Origin: Syntrophomonadaceae bacterium
GTDB lineage: Bacteria > Bacillota > Syntrophomonadia > Syntrophomonadales > Syntrophomonadaceae
Direction: 5' to 3'
NCBI GenBank assembly: GCA_012729835.1
Contig: JAAYCK010000101.1
Location: forward strand, 1 to 41,666
DNA length: 41,666 nucleotides
Within the stretch, counting starts at the first letter, position 1; every line of letters starts with the position of its first letter. Both the position numbers and the translations under genes were made by a program. The notes under the pieces are model-generated. The model worked only from the letters and a program-made list of their open reading frames with translations. It was not told where the DNA came from and did no database searches. Below, one piece after another: positions 18,112-26,249 of this stretch.

Positions 18112-18975
18112 CTATTTTTTTGCGCTGTAATCGTACCAGCCTCTGCCGGTCTTTCTTCCTAACCAGCCAGCCCGTACGTATTGTTTCAGCACTAATGCGG
18201 GGCGATATTTGCTGTCGCCGGTCTCGCTGTACAGGGTGTTGCATACTTCCAGAGCGATATCAATTCCGACCATATCGCAGAGAGTAAAGGGACCCATCGG
18301 CCAGCCTGCACCCATCTTCATAGCTTTGTCGATATCTTCTACCGTGGCCAGGCCTTCCTGCAGAATGAAAGCAGCCTCGTTCATGCCGGGGAGCAGGATT
18401 CTGTTGACTACGAAGCCAGGACCCTCTTTAACCTTGATCGGTTTTTTGCCAATGGCTTTGGACAGTTCCATAACAACGCCCACGGTCTCCTCAGAGGTCT
18501 GCAGACAGGGGATGACCTCGATCAGAGGCATAACCATTGCCGGATTGAAGAAATGCATACCTACGACCTTTTCAGGTTTCTTGTAGATAGCGGCGATCTC
18601 AGTGATGGAAAGTGAAGAAGTGTTGGTGGCTACGATAACATCGTCGGGAACGATGGCGGACAGTTTGCTATAAACGTCCTTCTTGACCGGCATGCTCTCA
18701 TAAACGGATTCAATAATGAAGTCGCAGTCTTTGATGTCTTCTAAAACAGCGGTGCCAGTGATGTTGCCGGTGACAAAATCTTTGGCGCCAGCAGGAGCCT
18801 GTCCCTTTTCTTCGGCCTTGGCCAGACCTTTGCCGATTCTGGCGATGGTCTTGTCAACGATTTCCTGCTTCAGATCGTAAAGAACGACCTTTTTGCCTGC
18901 TCCGGCTACTGCCCAAGCAATGCCCATTCCCATGGTGCCTGCACCCAGGACAGCAATTTTGTTGATTTCTGCCAT
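18112..18975 (-). CDS. hbd: 3-hydroxyacyl-CoA dehydrogenase (second hbd)
   Basis: A 287-residue NAD-dependent dehydrogenase starting [20 protein letters not shown]. The catalytic region is GMHFFNPAMVMPLIEVIP, with the expected His and Glu, and GPGFVVNRILLPGMNEA follows. It oxidises a 3-hydroxyacyl-CoA, probably a short-chain one. It is the first gene of a two-gene unit with the crotonase at 17274-18071. The sigma-54 promoter at 19111-19126 implies a leader of about 120 nt. AAGGGGG precedes the ATG at somewhat long spacing. Confidence 0.93.
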   Translation of the reverse strand: MAEINKIAVLGAGTMGMGIAWAVAGAGKKVVLYDLKQEIVDKTIARIGKGLAKAEEKGQAPAGAKDFVTGNITGTAVLEDIKDCDFIIESVYESMPVKKDVYSKLSAIVPDDVIVATNTSSLSITEIAAIYKKPEKVVGMHFFNPAMVMPLIEVIPCLQTSEETVGVVMELSKAIGKKPIKVKEGPGFVVNRILLPGMNEAAFILQEGLATVEDIDKAMKMGAGWPMGPFTLCDMVGIDIALEVCNTLYSETGDSKYRPALVLKQYVRAGWLGRKTGRGWYDYSAKK

Positions 18976-19110
18976 TAAAAATAAACCCCCTTATATCTTT
19001 TAATTATCTTTTTGTATCTGTACTTGATCAACATAGGTTAAACCTTAAGACTTCTCGCAACCACCCCCTTGTATTAATTAATGATCACTCTGACTCTTGC
19101 ATAGGATTTA

Positions 19111-19126
19111 TGCAATAACTGTACCA
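19111..19126 (-). promoter_or_regulatory. Sigma-54 promoter for the second hbd-crt unit
   Basis: The minus strand reads TGGTACAGTTATTGCA, with GG-10-GC spacing and a TTGCA -12 box. The only core difference from TGGCAC is T for C. A TTGCATA-5-TATGCAA dyad (19097-19115) overlaps the -12 side. Confidence 0.65.
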
Positions 19127-19215
19127 CCTCGCATAAAACCAGCCAGAGCTTAAGCAAGTCCCTCATTTCTATGCGGATTGCCACTGGCATACTGATTTTC
19201 TGTTACGCCTCTCGT

Positions 19216-19280
19216 TTGTATCGCTAGAGAGACACCAACTAAGAGAATGCCAGAAAACCGAATTCCCGATGGTGATACAA
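19216..19280. promoter_or_regulatory. Candidate upstream activator dyad
   Basis: TTGTATCGC at 19216-19224 and GTGATACAA at 19272-19280 are inverted copies (8 of 9 match), 90-155 bp upstream of the -24 box. The rest of the 335-nt gap shows no gene. Confidence 0.3.
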
Positions 19281-19310
19281 TAGAGCTACAGTGTTGCAAA
19301 AATGAGACAA

Positions 19311-20972
19311 CTAATTGGAGCTTATTTTGTATTTATTCATTTTTCGATAAAGTACCGAACGATGTATGTTGAGTGTCTCGGCGGTTTTTGTCCGATTGCC
19401 GCCGCATTTTTCCAAAGCCTTGACAATGACTTCTTTCTCGTGTGCCTCCAGCAGATTCTCCAGGAACCCTCCTGGTGAGTGCAGGGGCGGGGCAGAAGCT
19501 AAGGATATGATATGTTCCGGAATATTCGCCAGGGCTATGGTATTCCCGTCACAAAAGTTAATAGCCCGCTCGATGGTATTCTCTAATTCGCGGATATTGC
19601 CCGGCCAAGTGTAATTGCCAAAATGGGTCAGTACTTCGGGACTGATGGTGTTTACCCTGGTTCCCAGTTGGGTGTTGAGCCTCTGCAGCAGCGTCTTGCT
19701 TATCAATGGTATGTCATCAAGCCGCTCCCGCAGCGGGGGGATCTCCATTATTATTACATTCAAGCGATAATAAAGATCTTCCCGGAACTTGTTCTCCTGG
19801 GCTAGTTTGAAAAGGTCCTGATTGGTGGCGGCAATGACCCGGACATCGACCTTGGTGGTGCTGACACCACCGACCCTCTCAACTTCCTTTTCCTGCAGGA
19901 CCCTGAGCAGCTTGGCCTGCATAGAAAGAGACATGTCCCCGATCTCATCAAGAAAAATTGTTCCATGGTTAGCTAATTCAAACTTGCCAGGCTTGCCGTC
20001 CTTACGAGCACCGGTAAAAGCTCCTTCAGCATAGCCGAATAATTCTGATTCCAAAAGGGTTTCTGGTACTGCCGCGCAGTTTACCTTGATAAAGGGTCCC
20101 CGCCGCCGCGGACTAACATTATGAATAGCATGGGCGAAGATCTCTTTGCCAGTTCCGCTTTCGCCCTTAAGCAACACGGTGGAGACAGTACGAGCGGCCC
20201 TCGACGACAACTCTTTTAACTGCACCATTTTCGGGTCATTGCCTACAATATGATCGAAAGAGTAACTAGCTGTTCCCAGGTTATACTGGTCCACCAGTTC
20301 TCCCCAGGAAGGTTCCGGGCGAAACACAGGAACCGTCTTGGCGATTATACCGACCGCTCGACCTTGTCTTATGACTGGCAAATAAAGCACTTCGAGCATC
20401 TGCCCTCGGATAGAAACCATTTGGCCAGCCATAGGCTTGCCGCGATTTAGCGAATCCTCCAGGTTGGACCTGGCCACGATCGGATTCAATTCATTGATAA
20501 GTTCGTCTTTGGTTTTACATTTTAAAAAGCGATAACATACATCATTGGCGAAAACCGGGTAGAGGTTAAGGTCGAAGATAACGATACCTTCATAAGGACT
20601 TTGCAGAAACGAACTCAACTGGTAATCCTCCAGCCGATCGTCCTGCTGCAGTATCGCATAACAGGCAAATTGACCAGGAGCCAGTTCCAAAAGCCCTTTA
20701 GTAATGTTTATTTGTTTTCCGTTAATAAATTCCTTATCTTCGATCAGCCTTTGCCGATTATTGATCATCTGTGAGAAGTAGAGACGTGGCTTAATGTTAT
20801 CAATATGTTTGCCGATGACACTGGCTGCGGTCAATCCATATATGTCCTCGGCTCTCTCATTAAAAAATACGGTGGTATGAGAGGTATCAGTCAGGATAAT
20901 GCCCTCATTGATGTTGCGAAGAATGGGATACAATAAAAGTTCCTTGGCATACAAATCCATATTCAAGGACAT
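19311..20972 (-). CDS. PAS-domain sigma-54-dependent transcriptional activator
   Basis: A 553-residue enhancer-binding protein. Residues 1-215 hold two PAS-like sensor regions (INEGIILTDTSHTTVFFNER; YEGIVIFDLNLYPVFAND). The AAA+ domain has Walker A GESGTGKE (about 270-277), the sigma-54 contact loop GAFTGA, Walker B FLDEIGD and arginine-finger region REDLYYRLNV. A Fis-type helix-turn-helix ends the protein (NRTKTAETLNIHRSVLYRK). No receiver domain is present, so it probably senses a ligand or redox cue through PAS. It lies directly upstream of a sigma-54 promoter driving hbd-crt, its most likely target; the promoter at 4691-4706 may be another. Confidence 0.93.
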   Translation of the reverse strand: MSLNMDLYAKELLLYPILRNINEGIILTDTSHTTVFFNERAEDIYGLTAASVIGKHIDNIKPRLYFSQMINNRQRLIEDKEFINGKQINITKGLLELAPGQFACYAILQQDDRLEDYQLSSFLQSPYEGIVIFDLNLYPVFANDVCYRFLKCKTKDELINELNPIVARSNLEDSLNRGKPMAGQMVSIRGQMLEVLYLPVIRQGRAVGIIAKTVPVFRPEPSWGELVDQYNLGTASYSFDHIVGNDPKMVQLKELSSRAARTVSTVLLKGESGTGKEIFAHAIHNVSPRRRGPFIKVNCAAVPETLLESELFGYAEGAFTGARKDGKPGKFELANHGTIFLDEIGDMSLSMQAKLLRVLQEKEVERVGGVSTTKVDVRVIAATNQDLFKLAQENKFREDLYYRLNVIIMEIPPLRERLDDIPLISKTLLQRLNTQLGTRVNTISPEVLTHFGNYTWPGNIRELENTIERAINFCDGNTIALANIPEHIISLASAPPLHSPGGFLENLLEAHEKEVIVKALEKCGGNRTKTAETLNIHRSVLYRKMNKYKISSN

Positions 20973-21078
20973 CCTTACCTGTCACCTCTTATGTTTAATA
21001 ATAACATATAGCTGCCGGTATATGGGATAGATTTTTATGCCACTTATTGATGATTATAATAGTAAGGGTTAGAATACA

Positions 21079-21103
21079 AAGGCCTCTTATGCAAAGAGGC
21101 CTT
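21079..21103 (-). terminator. Terminator after the peptidoglycan-binding-like gene
   Basis: AAGGCCTCTT pairs perfectly with AAGAGGCCTT around a five-base loop; on the minus strand TTGTATTCT follows. It sits just after the stop at 21126. Confidence 0.65.
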
Positions 21104-21125
21104 GATAGTGAATGCGGTTTTCTTA

Positions 21126-21596
21126 CTATTGTTGTCTAGCTTTTTGCTCGGTGGTCTTGTTGATGATGACTCTCAGAGTACAGGAATCCAAGCTTCCTGT
21201 AGCCGGGAGGTTCTGTCGCTGCTGAAAGTCCTTAATGAATTGGTTATAGTCTCCGCCCTGCGGCATACCTAATTGATGAAGCATTTCTGTGATTTGCGCC
21301 TTCTCTTCAGCGGTGACCACCATAATGTCACTGGTAGTACTATAGTTTATACTCCCCGTCGAAGCTCCGGAAACAGCGACAGCTTGGGCCTGATTTTCAG
21401 CCGGAGCCTTCTCGGTGGCCGCCGTGTCTGCTTCTTCAGCCTCAGCCAGCGCCTTATTATGGAGCTCGACTTCTGAATTCATCACATTTATCCGATCAAC
21501 GATTACATCGAAACTGCTTACAATACCCATAGTGGCACCGGCGATCACCGCTGCCATAAGCACCATGATGAGGAAAAACATATTTTCCTTCTTCAT
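21126..21596 (-). CDS. Membrane-anchored protein with peptidoglycan-binding-like domain
   Basis: A 156-residue protein. One N-terminal hydrophobic segment (residues 6-26, FFLIMVLMAAVIAGATMGIV) has no lipobox, so it is probably a membrane anchor. A short charged helix and an Ala/Glu-rich linker follow. The C-terminal 50 residues (YNQFIKDFQQRQNLPATGSL) look like the PG_binding_1 fold, where helix-QRQ-LPATG-L is typical. It probably faces the cell wall. The family call for the C-terminal part is moderate. Its own terminator follows at 21079-21103. Confidence 0.75.
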   Translation of the reverse strand: MKKENMFFLIMVLMAAVIAGATMGIVSSFDVIVDRINVMNSEVELHNKALAEAEEADTAATEKAPAENQAQAVAVSGASTGSINYSTTSDIMVVTAEEKAQITEMLHQLGMPQGGDYNQFIKDFQQRQNLPATGSLDSCTLRVIINKTTEQKARQQ

Positions 21597-21695
21597 CGGC
21601 TATTCCCCCCTCAACCACTTACTCTAATATTAGAATATTACCAGCCATTTATCAATAATTTGCGAAAAATCGAACCAATATCGCCAGATTTTTCT

Positions 21696-21932
21696 TTAGA
21701 CACCGTAATCGCGCCGCGGGTGTTTAGTATCCTTGATCAAGGTGACATCGGTTGAATTAAACATGGTAAAGACCTCATCGCCTTCATGCAGATTCATATC
21801 TCTAGCTGCGCCCTGACTGACGGTAGCAGTAACTGCAAAGTCTCCGATATCGACAATGACCTCTACCATATCGTGACCCGAATCGATTTTCATTATCTTG
21901 CCTATCAGTTTGTTAGCTTCACTTATCCGCAT
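21696..21932 (-). CDS. Molbindin-like Mop domain protein (molybdate/tungstate binding)
   Basis: A 78-residue protein made of one Mop/TOBE domain: MRISEANKLIGKI-, then a VEVIVDIGDFAVTATVS strand pair and LHEGDEVFTMFNSTDVTLIKD. Such small proteins form hexamers that store or buffer molybdate or tungstate in the cytosol. This suits a syntroph that relies on Mo/W formate dehydrogenases (inference). A strong GAGGAGG site precedes the ATG. The roughly 260-nt upstream leader has a possible -10 (TATAAT, plus coordinates about 22085-22090) and alternative hairpins. Confidence 0.85.
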   Translation of the reverse strand: MRISEANKLIGKIMKIDSGHDMVEVIVDIGDFAVTATVSQGAARDMNLHEGDEVFTMFNSTDVTLIKDTKHPRRDYGV

Positions 21933-22098
21933 AAAAATGCCTCCTCATTTTTTCTTTAGCTTGTTCAGAAGAGGCGGGCTTTATTTAGCGAATATGGAAT
22001 AAACCATTAAGTTCGCGCAGTTCGTTTCATCGGGCAAACTCAGTATCCTTCATTATATGAACAACGCAATAATTTGTTTTACTATTATAAATTAGTCT

Positions 22099-22165
22099 GG
22101 AATGCTCTTATACTACTGATCTGATTAAAGCATTCCGCGATGAAGATGAAAGACTGCGGGGAATG
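22099..22165. promoter_or_regulatory. Three mutually pairing arms upstream of the Mop gene
   Basis: GGAATGCT (22099-22106) pairs with AGCATTCC (22129-22136), and the latter can instead pair with GGAATG (22160-22165). Two exclusive hairpins are thus possible. The rest of the 446-nt gap holds the sao promoter and AT-rich sequence. Confidence 0.3.
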
Positions 22166-22264
22166 ATAATGTGGCGCATTTATTCCTGTTTATTATGTTT
22201 TTATCATAATATATTTATATCCCAACTCTTCTCATATATTATTACATAATTCCCCACAATTGCA

Positions 22265-22292
22265 TTGACGCATTTTCCAAGTGAATTATAAT
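22265..22292 (+). promoter_or_regulatory. Sigma-A promoter of the sao-like operon
   Basis: TTGACG, 16 bases, TATAAT. The start would be near 22299, leaving about 80 nt of leader before saoT. TATAATGT repeats 25 bases downstream (22312). No clear MerR- or ArsR-type operator is seen. Confidence 0.7.
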
Positions 22293-22378
22293 GTTATATG
22301 GGAATACAAAGTATAATGTATTTAAATAAGCATGAGACCCGGGTGTTTAGAAGGAGAGCGATCGGGAGGGAAGTGAGC

Positions 22379-22642
22379 ATGGAAAAGGTGAAGGTGGAAT
22401 TTATTAATACTTGTTCCTGTTGTGATGGTTATGGGGATGTATTAAGAGAACTAGCTGCCAGACATCCCCAGCAGATAGATCTGAAGATATACTACATGGG
22501 CAAGGATTTTGATTATCTTTCGAAATATGGGGTAATCAACCGCGGGACTTTAATCATCAATGAAAAAAACCGGTTTGATGACTTAAGCAGAAGGGTAATT
22601 GAAAAGGCCGTTAAGACAGCCCTGGACGAAGTCAATGATTAA
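22379..22642 (+). CDS. saoT: Thioredoxin-like small protein, SaoT-like
   Basis: An 87-residue protein starting MEKVKVEFINTCSCCDGYGD. I chose the ATG at 22379, with GGGAGGG upstream; an ATG at 22298 would sit at the transcription start. The motif Cys12-Ser-Cys-Cys15 sits where a thioredoxin fold has its redox site, after the first strand. It has no signal peptide, so it is cytosolic. Family knowledge: thioredoxin-like (seleno)protein SaoT, from memory of NCBI family names; here cysteine replaces any selenocysteine. It overlaps the permease gene by 8 nt. It could relay thiols or metal to the permease (inference). Confidence 0.8.
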   Translation: MEKVKVEFINTCSCCDGYGDVLRELAARHPQQIDLKIYYMGKDFDYLSKYGVINRGTLIINEKNRFDDLSRRVIEKAVKTALDEVND

Positions 22643-23738
22643 TGACTTTCTGGCATCATTTTGGCAGTTATTAAATATCAGTGGTTTCTGGCTGGTAGTA
22701 AGCTATTTGCTCTGCAGTGTATTACATATCGTATTGCGACCTGAATTCCTACAAAGAAATTTGGGTAATACCAGGCTGTCCTCTCTAGTGAAGGCTACTA
22801 TATCAGGGATGCTTTTGCCCATTTGCAGCTGCGGAGTTGTCCCGTTGGCTTTAAGCCTTTATCATTCGGGCGCTTTTCTGGGTCCTACTCTGGCATTCCT
22901 GGTGGCTACACCCATAATAAATCCGGCGGCGGTCATACTGGCCTTCGTTCTTTTGGGACCGCAGCTAACGGCGATATATATTATCACCGGATTCCTGCTG
23001 CCGATGATAATTGGGGTACTGGGTAATAAATTTGGAAAAGACGAACTCATATCACCAGTAGCAGTAGCTATGGCCAATGCTGCTGCTGGCTCTGCCCCTA
23101 TTAACTCCGCTGCTGTTAAGATTCCCTGGAGTAAAAAAATTGCCGGGGGCCTGGATTGGGGAGTGCGCAGCCTGGGGCTGCAGGTGAGCCGCTATGTATT
23201 GGTGGGGTTGGTGCTGGCGGCGCTGTTGCTCACCATTATCCCGGTATCTTTTATTCAGGATTATCTCAGCCGGCCGGATATGATTTCTCTTTTAGGTATT
23301 GCTGCGCTGGGAGCTATTATGTATGTCTGCGCAGTGGGGCACATTCCCTTTATTGCTGCGCTCGTTGCCGCGGGTGCCGCTCCGGGTGCAGCCATAGCCT
23401 TTCTCTTAACCGGGACTGCTACCAATTTACCGGAGTTATTCAGCATTTTAAAACTGATTGGCAAGCGAACTATTGTAATATACACCGGCACAGTAGTATT
23501 CTGCAGCTTCGTGATCGGCTATATTACGAGTTATTTGCTTATGCCTGGATTTACGCCGGTCTTTGATTTAAGCGGCACTCAGAACAGTATTGCTTTGGCG
23601 AACAAACTGTCTCTGACGATGCCCGTTGGGGTGGAGTATATTTGTTCGGTCATTATACTGGCGATGGGCATTATTGCCTGGCGGCCTGTAGTCAAGGAAT
23701 GGTTTATGAAACTGGGACGGAGAACGGTAAATGCTTAG
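22635..23738 (+). CDS. saoE: Permease of the ArsP/DUF318 family, SaoE-like
   Basis: A 367-residue polytopic membrane protein starting MINDFLASFW, with its ATG inside the end of saoT. The family signature is LPICSCGVVPLALSLYHSG (Cys64 and Cys66), then FLVATPIINPAAVILAF. A second repeat has YVCAVGHIPFIAALVAAGAAPGAA and GTATNLPELFSI. Members of PF03773 include ArsP, which exports methylarsenite, so an organometal or soft-metal efflux substrate is plausible. It matches what NCBI annotation calls efflux transporter SaoE. It overlaps the next gene by 8 nt. Substrate is unproven. Confidence 0.85.
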   Translation: MINDFLASFWQLLNISGFWLVVSYLLCSVLHIVLRPEFLQRNLGNTRLSSLVKATISGMLLPICSCGVVPLALSLYHSGAFLGPTLAFLVATPIINPAAVILAFVLLGPQLTAIYIITGFLLPMIIGVLGNKFGKDELISPVAVAMANAAAGSAPINSAAVKIPWSKKIAGGLDWGVRSLGLQVSRYVLVGLVLAALLLTIIPVSFIQDYLSRPDMISLLGIAALGAIMYVCAVGHIPFIAALVAAGAAPGAAIAFLLTGTATNLPELFSILKLIGKRTIVIYTGTVVFCSFVIGYITSYLLMPGFTPVFDLSGTQNSIALANKLSLTMPVGVEYICSVIILAMGIIAWRPVVKEWFMKLGRRTVNA

Positions 23739-24207
23739 GAATAAAAGTGCAGCCATATTTTTACTGTTTCTTTTTCTTACTGGCTGCAGCGGAGGTGCTC
23801 CGAAGGAAGCGACTGCTCCAGGCGAGGAAGAACCTGTTGCCATGGCCACAGATCATAGGCTATATAAGCATTTTCTGGCGGCCTATGGTGAAAAAACGCC
23901 GCTGCTGACCGGAGTTAATGACATTAATGACGACGGGCAGGAGGATCTAATTGTTATCTATCAGGATACTCCTGACACCAACAAGATGATCGCCATCTGG
24001 GAACAGAATGGGGAAATGATTGTTTCCAAACCTACTCCTGCTCCGGTAGAGAATTATCGTATTGAATGGCGGGATATAGATAATAAAGCACCGATTGAAT
24101 TAGTAGTGTCGGGTTCTAAGGGGGTGAATATTGGATACGCCATATATCGCTGGGAGAACGGGAATCTGATCAATCTCTTCGGGGAAGGTATGGAAAAGTG
24201 CTGCTAG
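23731..24207 (+). CDS. saoC: Lipoprotein ending in Cys-Cys, SaoC-like
   Basis: A 158-residue protein with a lipoprotein signal (FLLFLFLTGCSGG). It has a Ca-binding-like loop NDINDDGQEDL, then beta-rich sequence, and ends EKCC-stop: the two final residues are cysteines (TGC TGC TAG). That terminus is the hallmark of the family named Cys-Cys-COOH (seleno)protein SaoC. In some relatives one Cys is selenocysteine; here both are ordinary. It would sit on the outer face of the membrane, where the free C-terminal thiol pair could bind a metal. It overlaps saoE by 8 nt. Confidence 0.8.
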   Translation: MLRNKSAAIFLLFLFLTGCSGGAPKEATAPGEEEPVAMATDHRLYKHFLAAYGEKTPLLTGVNDINDDGQEDLIVIYQDTPDTNKMIAIWEQNGEMIVSKPTPAPVENYRIEWRDIDNKAPIELVVSGSKGVNIGYAIYRWENGNLINLFGEGMEKCC

Positions 24208-24252
24208 TGTAAGTGACAAGCCAAAAAAGCTGTAGAGAGGGAGTTGGAGAAA

Positions 24253-25422
24253 ATGAAAAAGAGCAAGCTAAACGTTCTGCTGGTTGTTTTGATGTTAGGG
24301 ATATTGGTTTTATCCGGCTGCAGCGGGCAGAAAACACAGGAGTCTGAGCAGACCGGGGGTGATTTAGCGGCTCAGTTGGCCGATGAATACAAGCTGGAAG
24401 CCTTAAGTGCCGAAGATGCTAATTACACGATCAATATGGGCTATTATAACTGTGATCATATGACAGCGGCGTGTATCGCTAAGGATACCGGCATTTTTGA
24501 TGCCTTAGGGCTAAAAGTAAACCTGACCGGCAACGGTAATGTACCGGAAGCCATGTCAGCGGGGAAAATGGATGTGGGTTATGCCGGTTGGACTACTACC
24601 CTGAGAGCGGTTCCGAAAGGAACACCATTGTTTATAGCTGGTCAGAACCATACCGGAGGAGCGGAATACCTGGTAGCCAGTAAAGAGATCAAAAGCGCAG
24701 CAGATTTGGTCGGGAAAAGAGTCTCTTTCGGCACTGATCCTGAAGAGAACAGCATCAATTGGGCGGAATGGGCTGATCAGCTGGGAATTTCCGCTGATAT
24801 CACTCTCTATGAGAATTTCAATATGTCCGATCAGGACGAGTATTTTGCCCTAAAAGCAGGGAAGCTGGATGCTTATATTTGCTGTGATCCCTGGGGATCA
24901 ATGGCTGAATACGAGGACACCGGCTGGGTAGTTATACGCCAGAATACTGAGCGGAATGGCTTCCAGGGTACCTGCTGCAAGATAGCTATGCACACTGATT
25001 TTGCCCAAGCTCACCCCAGATTAGCCGAGCGGGTTTTACTGGCCCATACCTTGGCGGTTCAGTATATGTATAATCATCCCTATAAAGCTGCTGAAGTATT
25101 TGCCAAGAACTACAGTGTGCCTCTGGATGTAGGCTTAATGACTATGTGGAAAAAGACCAATGAAGAAGGCCGCACTATTTCCTGGGATCTAATAATGGAG
25201 GAAATGGAAAACCAACTGGCCACTATGAGAAAGTACGGCGTGCAGAACGACATCAATAATGTTAACCTGGCAGACTATGTTGATACCACCTATATGGATA
25301 AGTGCGGCGCCAAGGACTTCCAGACCTTCATCAAAAATGAAGTAGACCCGGTATTTCCTCTGGGAATGAGCTATGAGGACTGGAAAACCAAAGCTATGGA
25401 AGTGGACAATATTGAAGCGTAA
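24253..25422 (+). CDS. ABC transporter substrate-binding lipoprotein of the sao-like operon
   Basis: A 389-residue NMT1/THI5/SsuA-like binding protein. I start it at ATG 24253 (GGGAG nine bases upstream), not at an in-frame TTG at 24244. Lipobox LSGC at Cys23. It has the NitT/TauT-type pattern (MSAGKMDVGYAGW, DLVGKRVSFGTDPEENSI). Unusual for the family, it has close cysteines: Cys67 and Cys74, Cys210-Cys211 (YICCDPW) and Cys241-Cys242 (GTCCKIA). These fit a thiol-rich site for a soft metal. I believe NCBI names this family SaoX, but am unsure, so no symbol is given. It is followed 32 nt later by a second binding protein. Confidence 0.85.
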   Translation: MKKSKLNVLLVVLMLGILVLSGCSGQKTQESEQTGGDLAAQLADEYKLEALSAEDANYTINMGYYNCDHMTAACIAKDTGIFDALGLKVNLTGNGNVPEAMSAGKMDVGYAGWTTTLRAVPKGTPLFIAGQNHTGGAEYLVASKEIKSAADLVGKRVSFGTDPEENSINWAEWADQLGISADITLYENFNMSDQDEYFALKAGKLDAYICCDPWGSMAEYEDTGWVVIRQNTERNGFQGTCCKIAMHTDFAQAHPRLAERVLLAHTLAVQYMYNHPYKAAEVFAKNYSVPLDVGLMTMWKKTNEEGRTISWDLIMEEMENQLATMRKYGVQNDINNVNLADYVDTTYMDKCGAKDFQTFIKNEVDPVFPLGMSYEDWKTKAMEVDNIEA

Positions 25423-25454
25423 AACAAACCCTAGTATAAGCAGAAGGCTGAACA

Positions 25455-26249
25455 ATGAAAAACAAAAGCCGGCTGTATGAAGGAATTATAGGTGCGGCGA
25501 TAATCATTCTGGCCCTGACCGTCTGGCTGAGTTCCGGGAAAGAAATGAGCGGCTTGAGAGTGGCCTGCAATGATGACGCGGCCGGTTTGCTGATCACTTA
25601 TCTAGCCAGCCGGGACAGCGGAGCTCTGGAGGTTGTGAATATGAGCTACCAGCAATTACAGGATTGCTGCAGCAGCCAAACAGAGCTCGCCTTGGCCGCA
25701 GGAAATTTTGATCTGGCAGTACTTTGTCCGGACGGTGCGGACAAGCTGGTAGCCAGCGGGCAGCCTTATGTAGTTTTGGGTGAGGTAGTCGACAACGCTC
25801 TGATACTGGTCACTACTCAGGATAAGTTGCCGCAAACAGTCGGCTATATGAACGGCCGGGAGATTCAGAAAGAACTGGTGTGGTCCAACCTGGACAGCAG
25901 CATCGAAATGCAGCCTATGCTGCCGGCTGGCCTGCCCTATGCCCTGGAAAGAAAAGCTGTGGATGGGGTTGTTCTGGATATTTTGGGGGCGCTGAAAATA
26001 GAAGGTTACCGCACGGCCTTACCGGCGGATTATCCTACTTCCGTCCTGGCAGTACATAAAGATCTGCTTGGCACTCCAGAGTTGGCAATTTTTATAAAAG
26101 CCTATAACCAAGCAGTGACAGAAATGAATAGTACCGGGGTTCTGACCAGGGAACTGGCCGGTAAATTAGAACTAGAAAACAGCAGTGCAGAGGTAAAAGT
26201 ATGGAAAGACATGGGAGTACAATACCGGATGTTGGCAATGCCAGATTAA
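25455..26249 (+). CDS. saoB: ABC transporter substrate-binding (seleno)protein, SaoB-like
   Basis: A 264-residue protein with an uncleaved-looking N-terminal hydrophobic segment (EGIIGAAIIILALTVWLSS) and no lipobox, followed by a periplasmic-binding-protein-like fold (LRVACNDDAAGLLITYLAS, AVLCPDGADKLVASGQPYVV). Cys71-Cys72 in LQDCCSSQ is a vicinal pair. Relatives called SaoB carry cysteine or selenocysteine at such a site (recalled from family names). It overlaps the permease gene by 49 nt. It is shorter than the preceding binding protein, so two non-identical receptors may serve one transporter. Confidence 0.78.
   Translation: MKNKSRLYEGIIGAAIIILALTVWLSSGKEMSGLRVACNDDAAGLLITYLASRDSGALEVVNMSYQQLQDCCSSQTELALAAGNFDLAVLCPDGADKLVASGQPYVVLGEVVDNALILVTTQDKLPQTVGYMNGREIQKELVWSNLDSSIEMQPMLPAGLPYALERKAVDGVVLDILGALKIEGYRTALPADYPTSVLAVHKDLLGTPELAIFIKAYNQAVTEMNSTGVLTRELAGKLELENSSAEVKVWKDMGVQYRMLAMPD

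Noticed and set aside
22298-22378. N-terminal extension of saoT from ATG 22298
   Set aside because: This ATG sits at the predicted transcription start, and the 22379 ATG has a strong GGGAGGG site.
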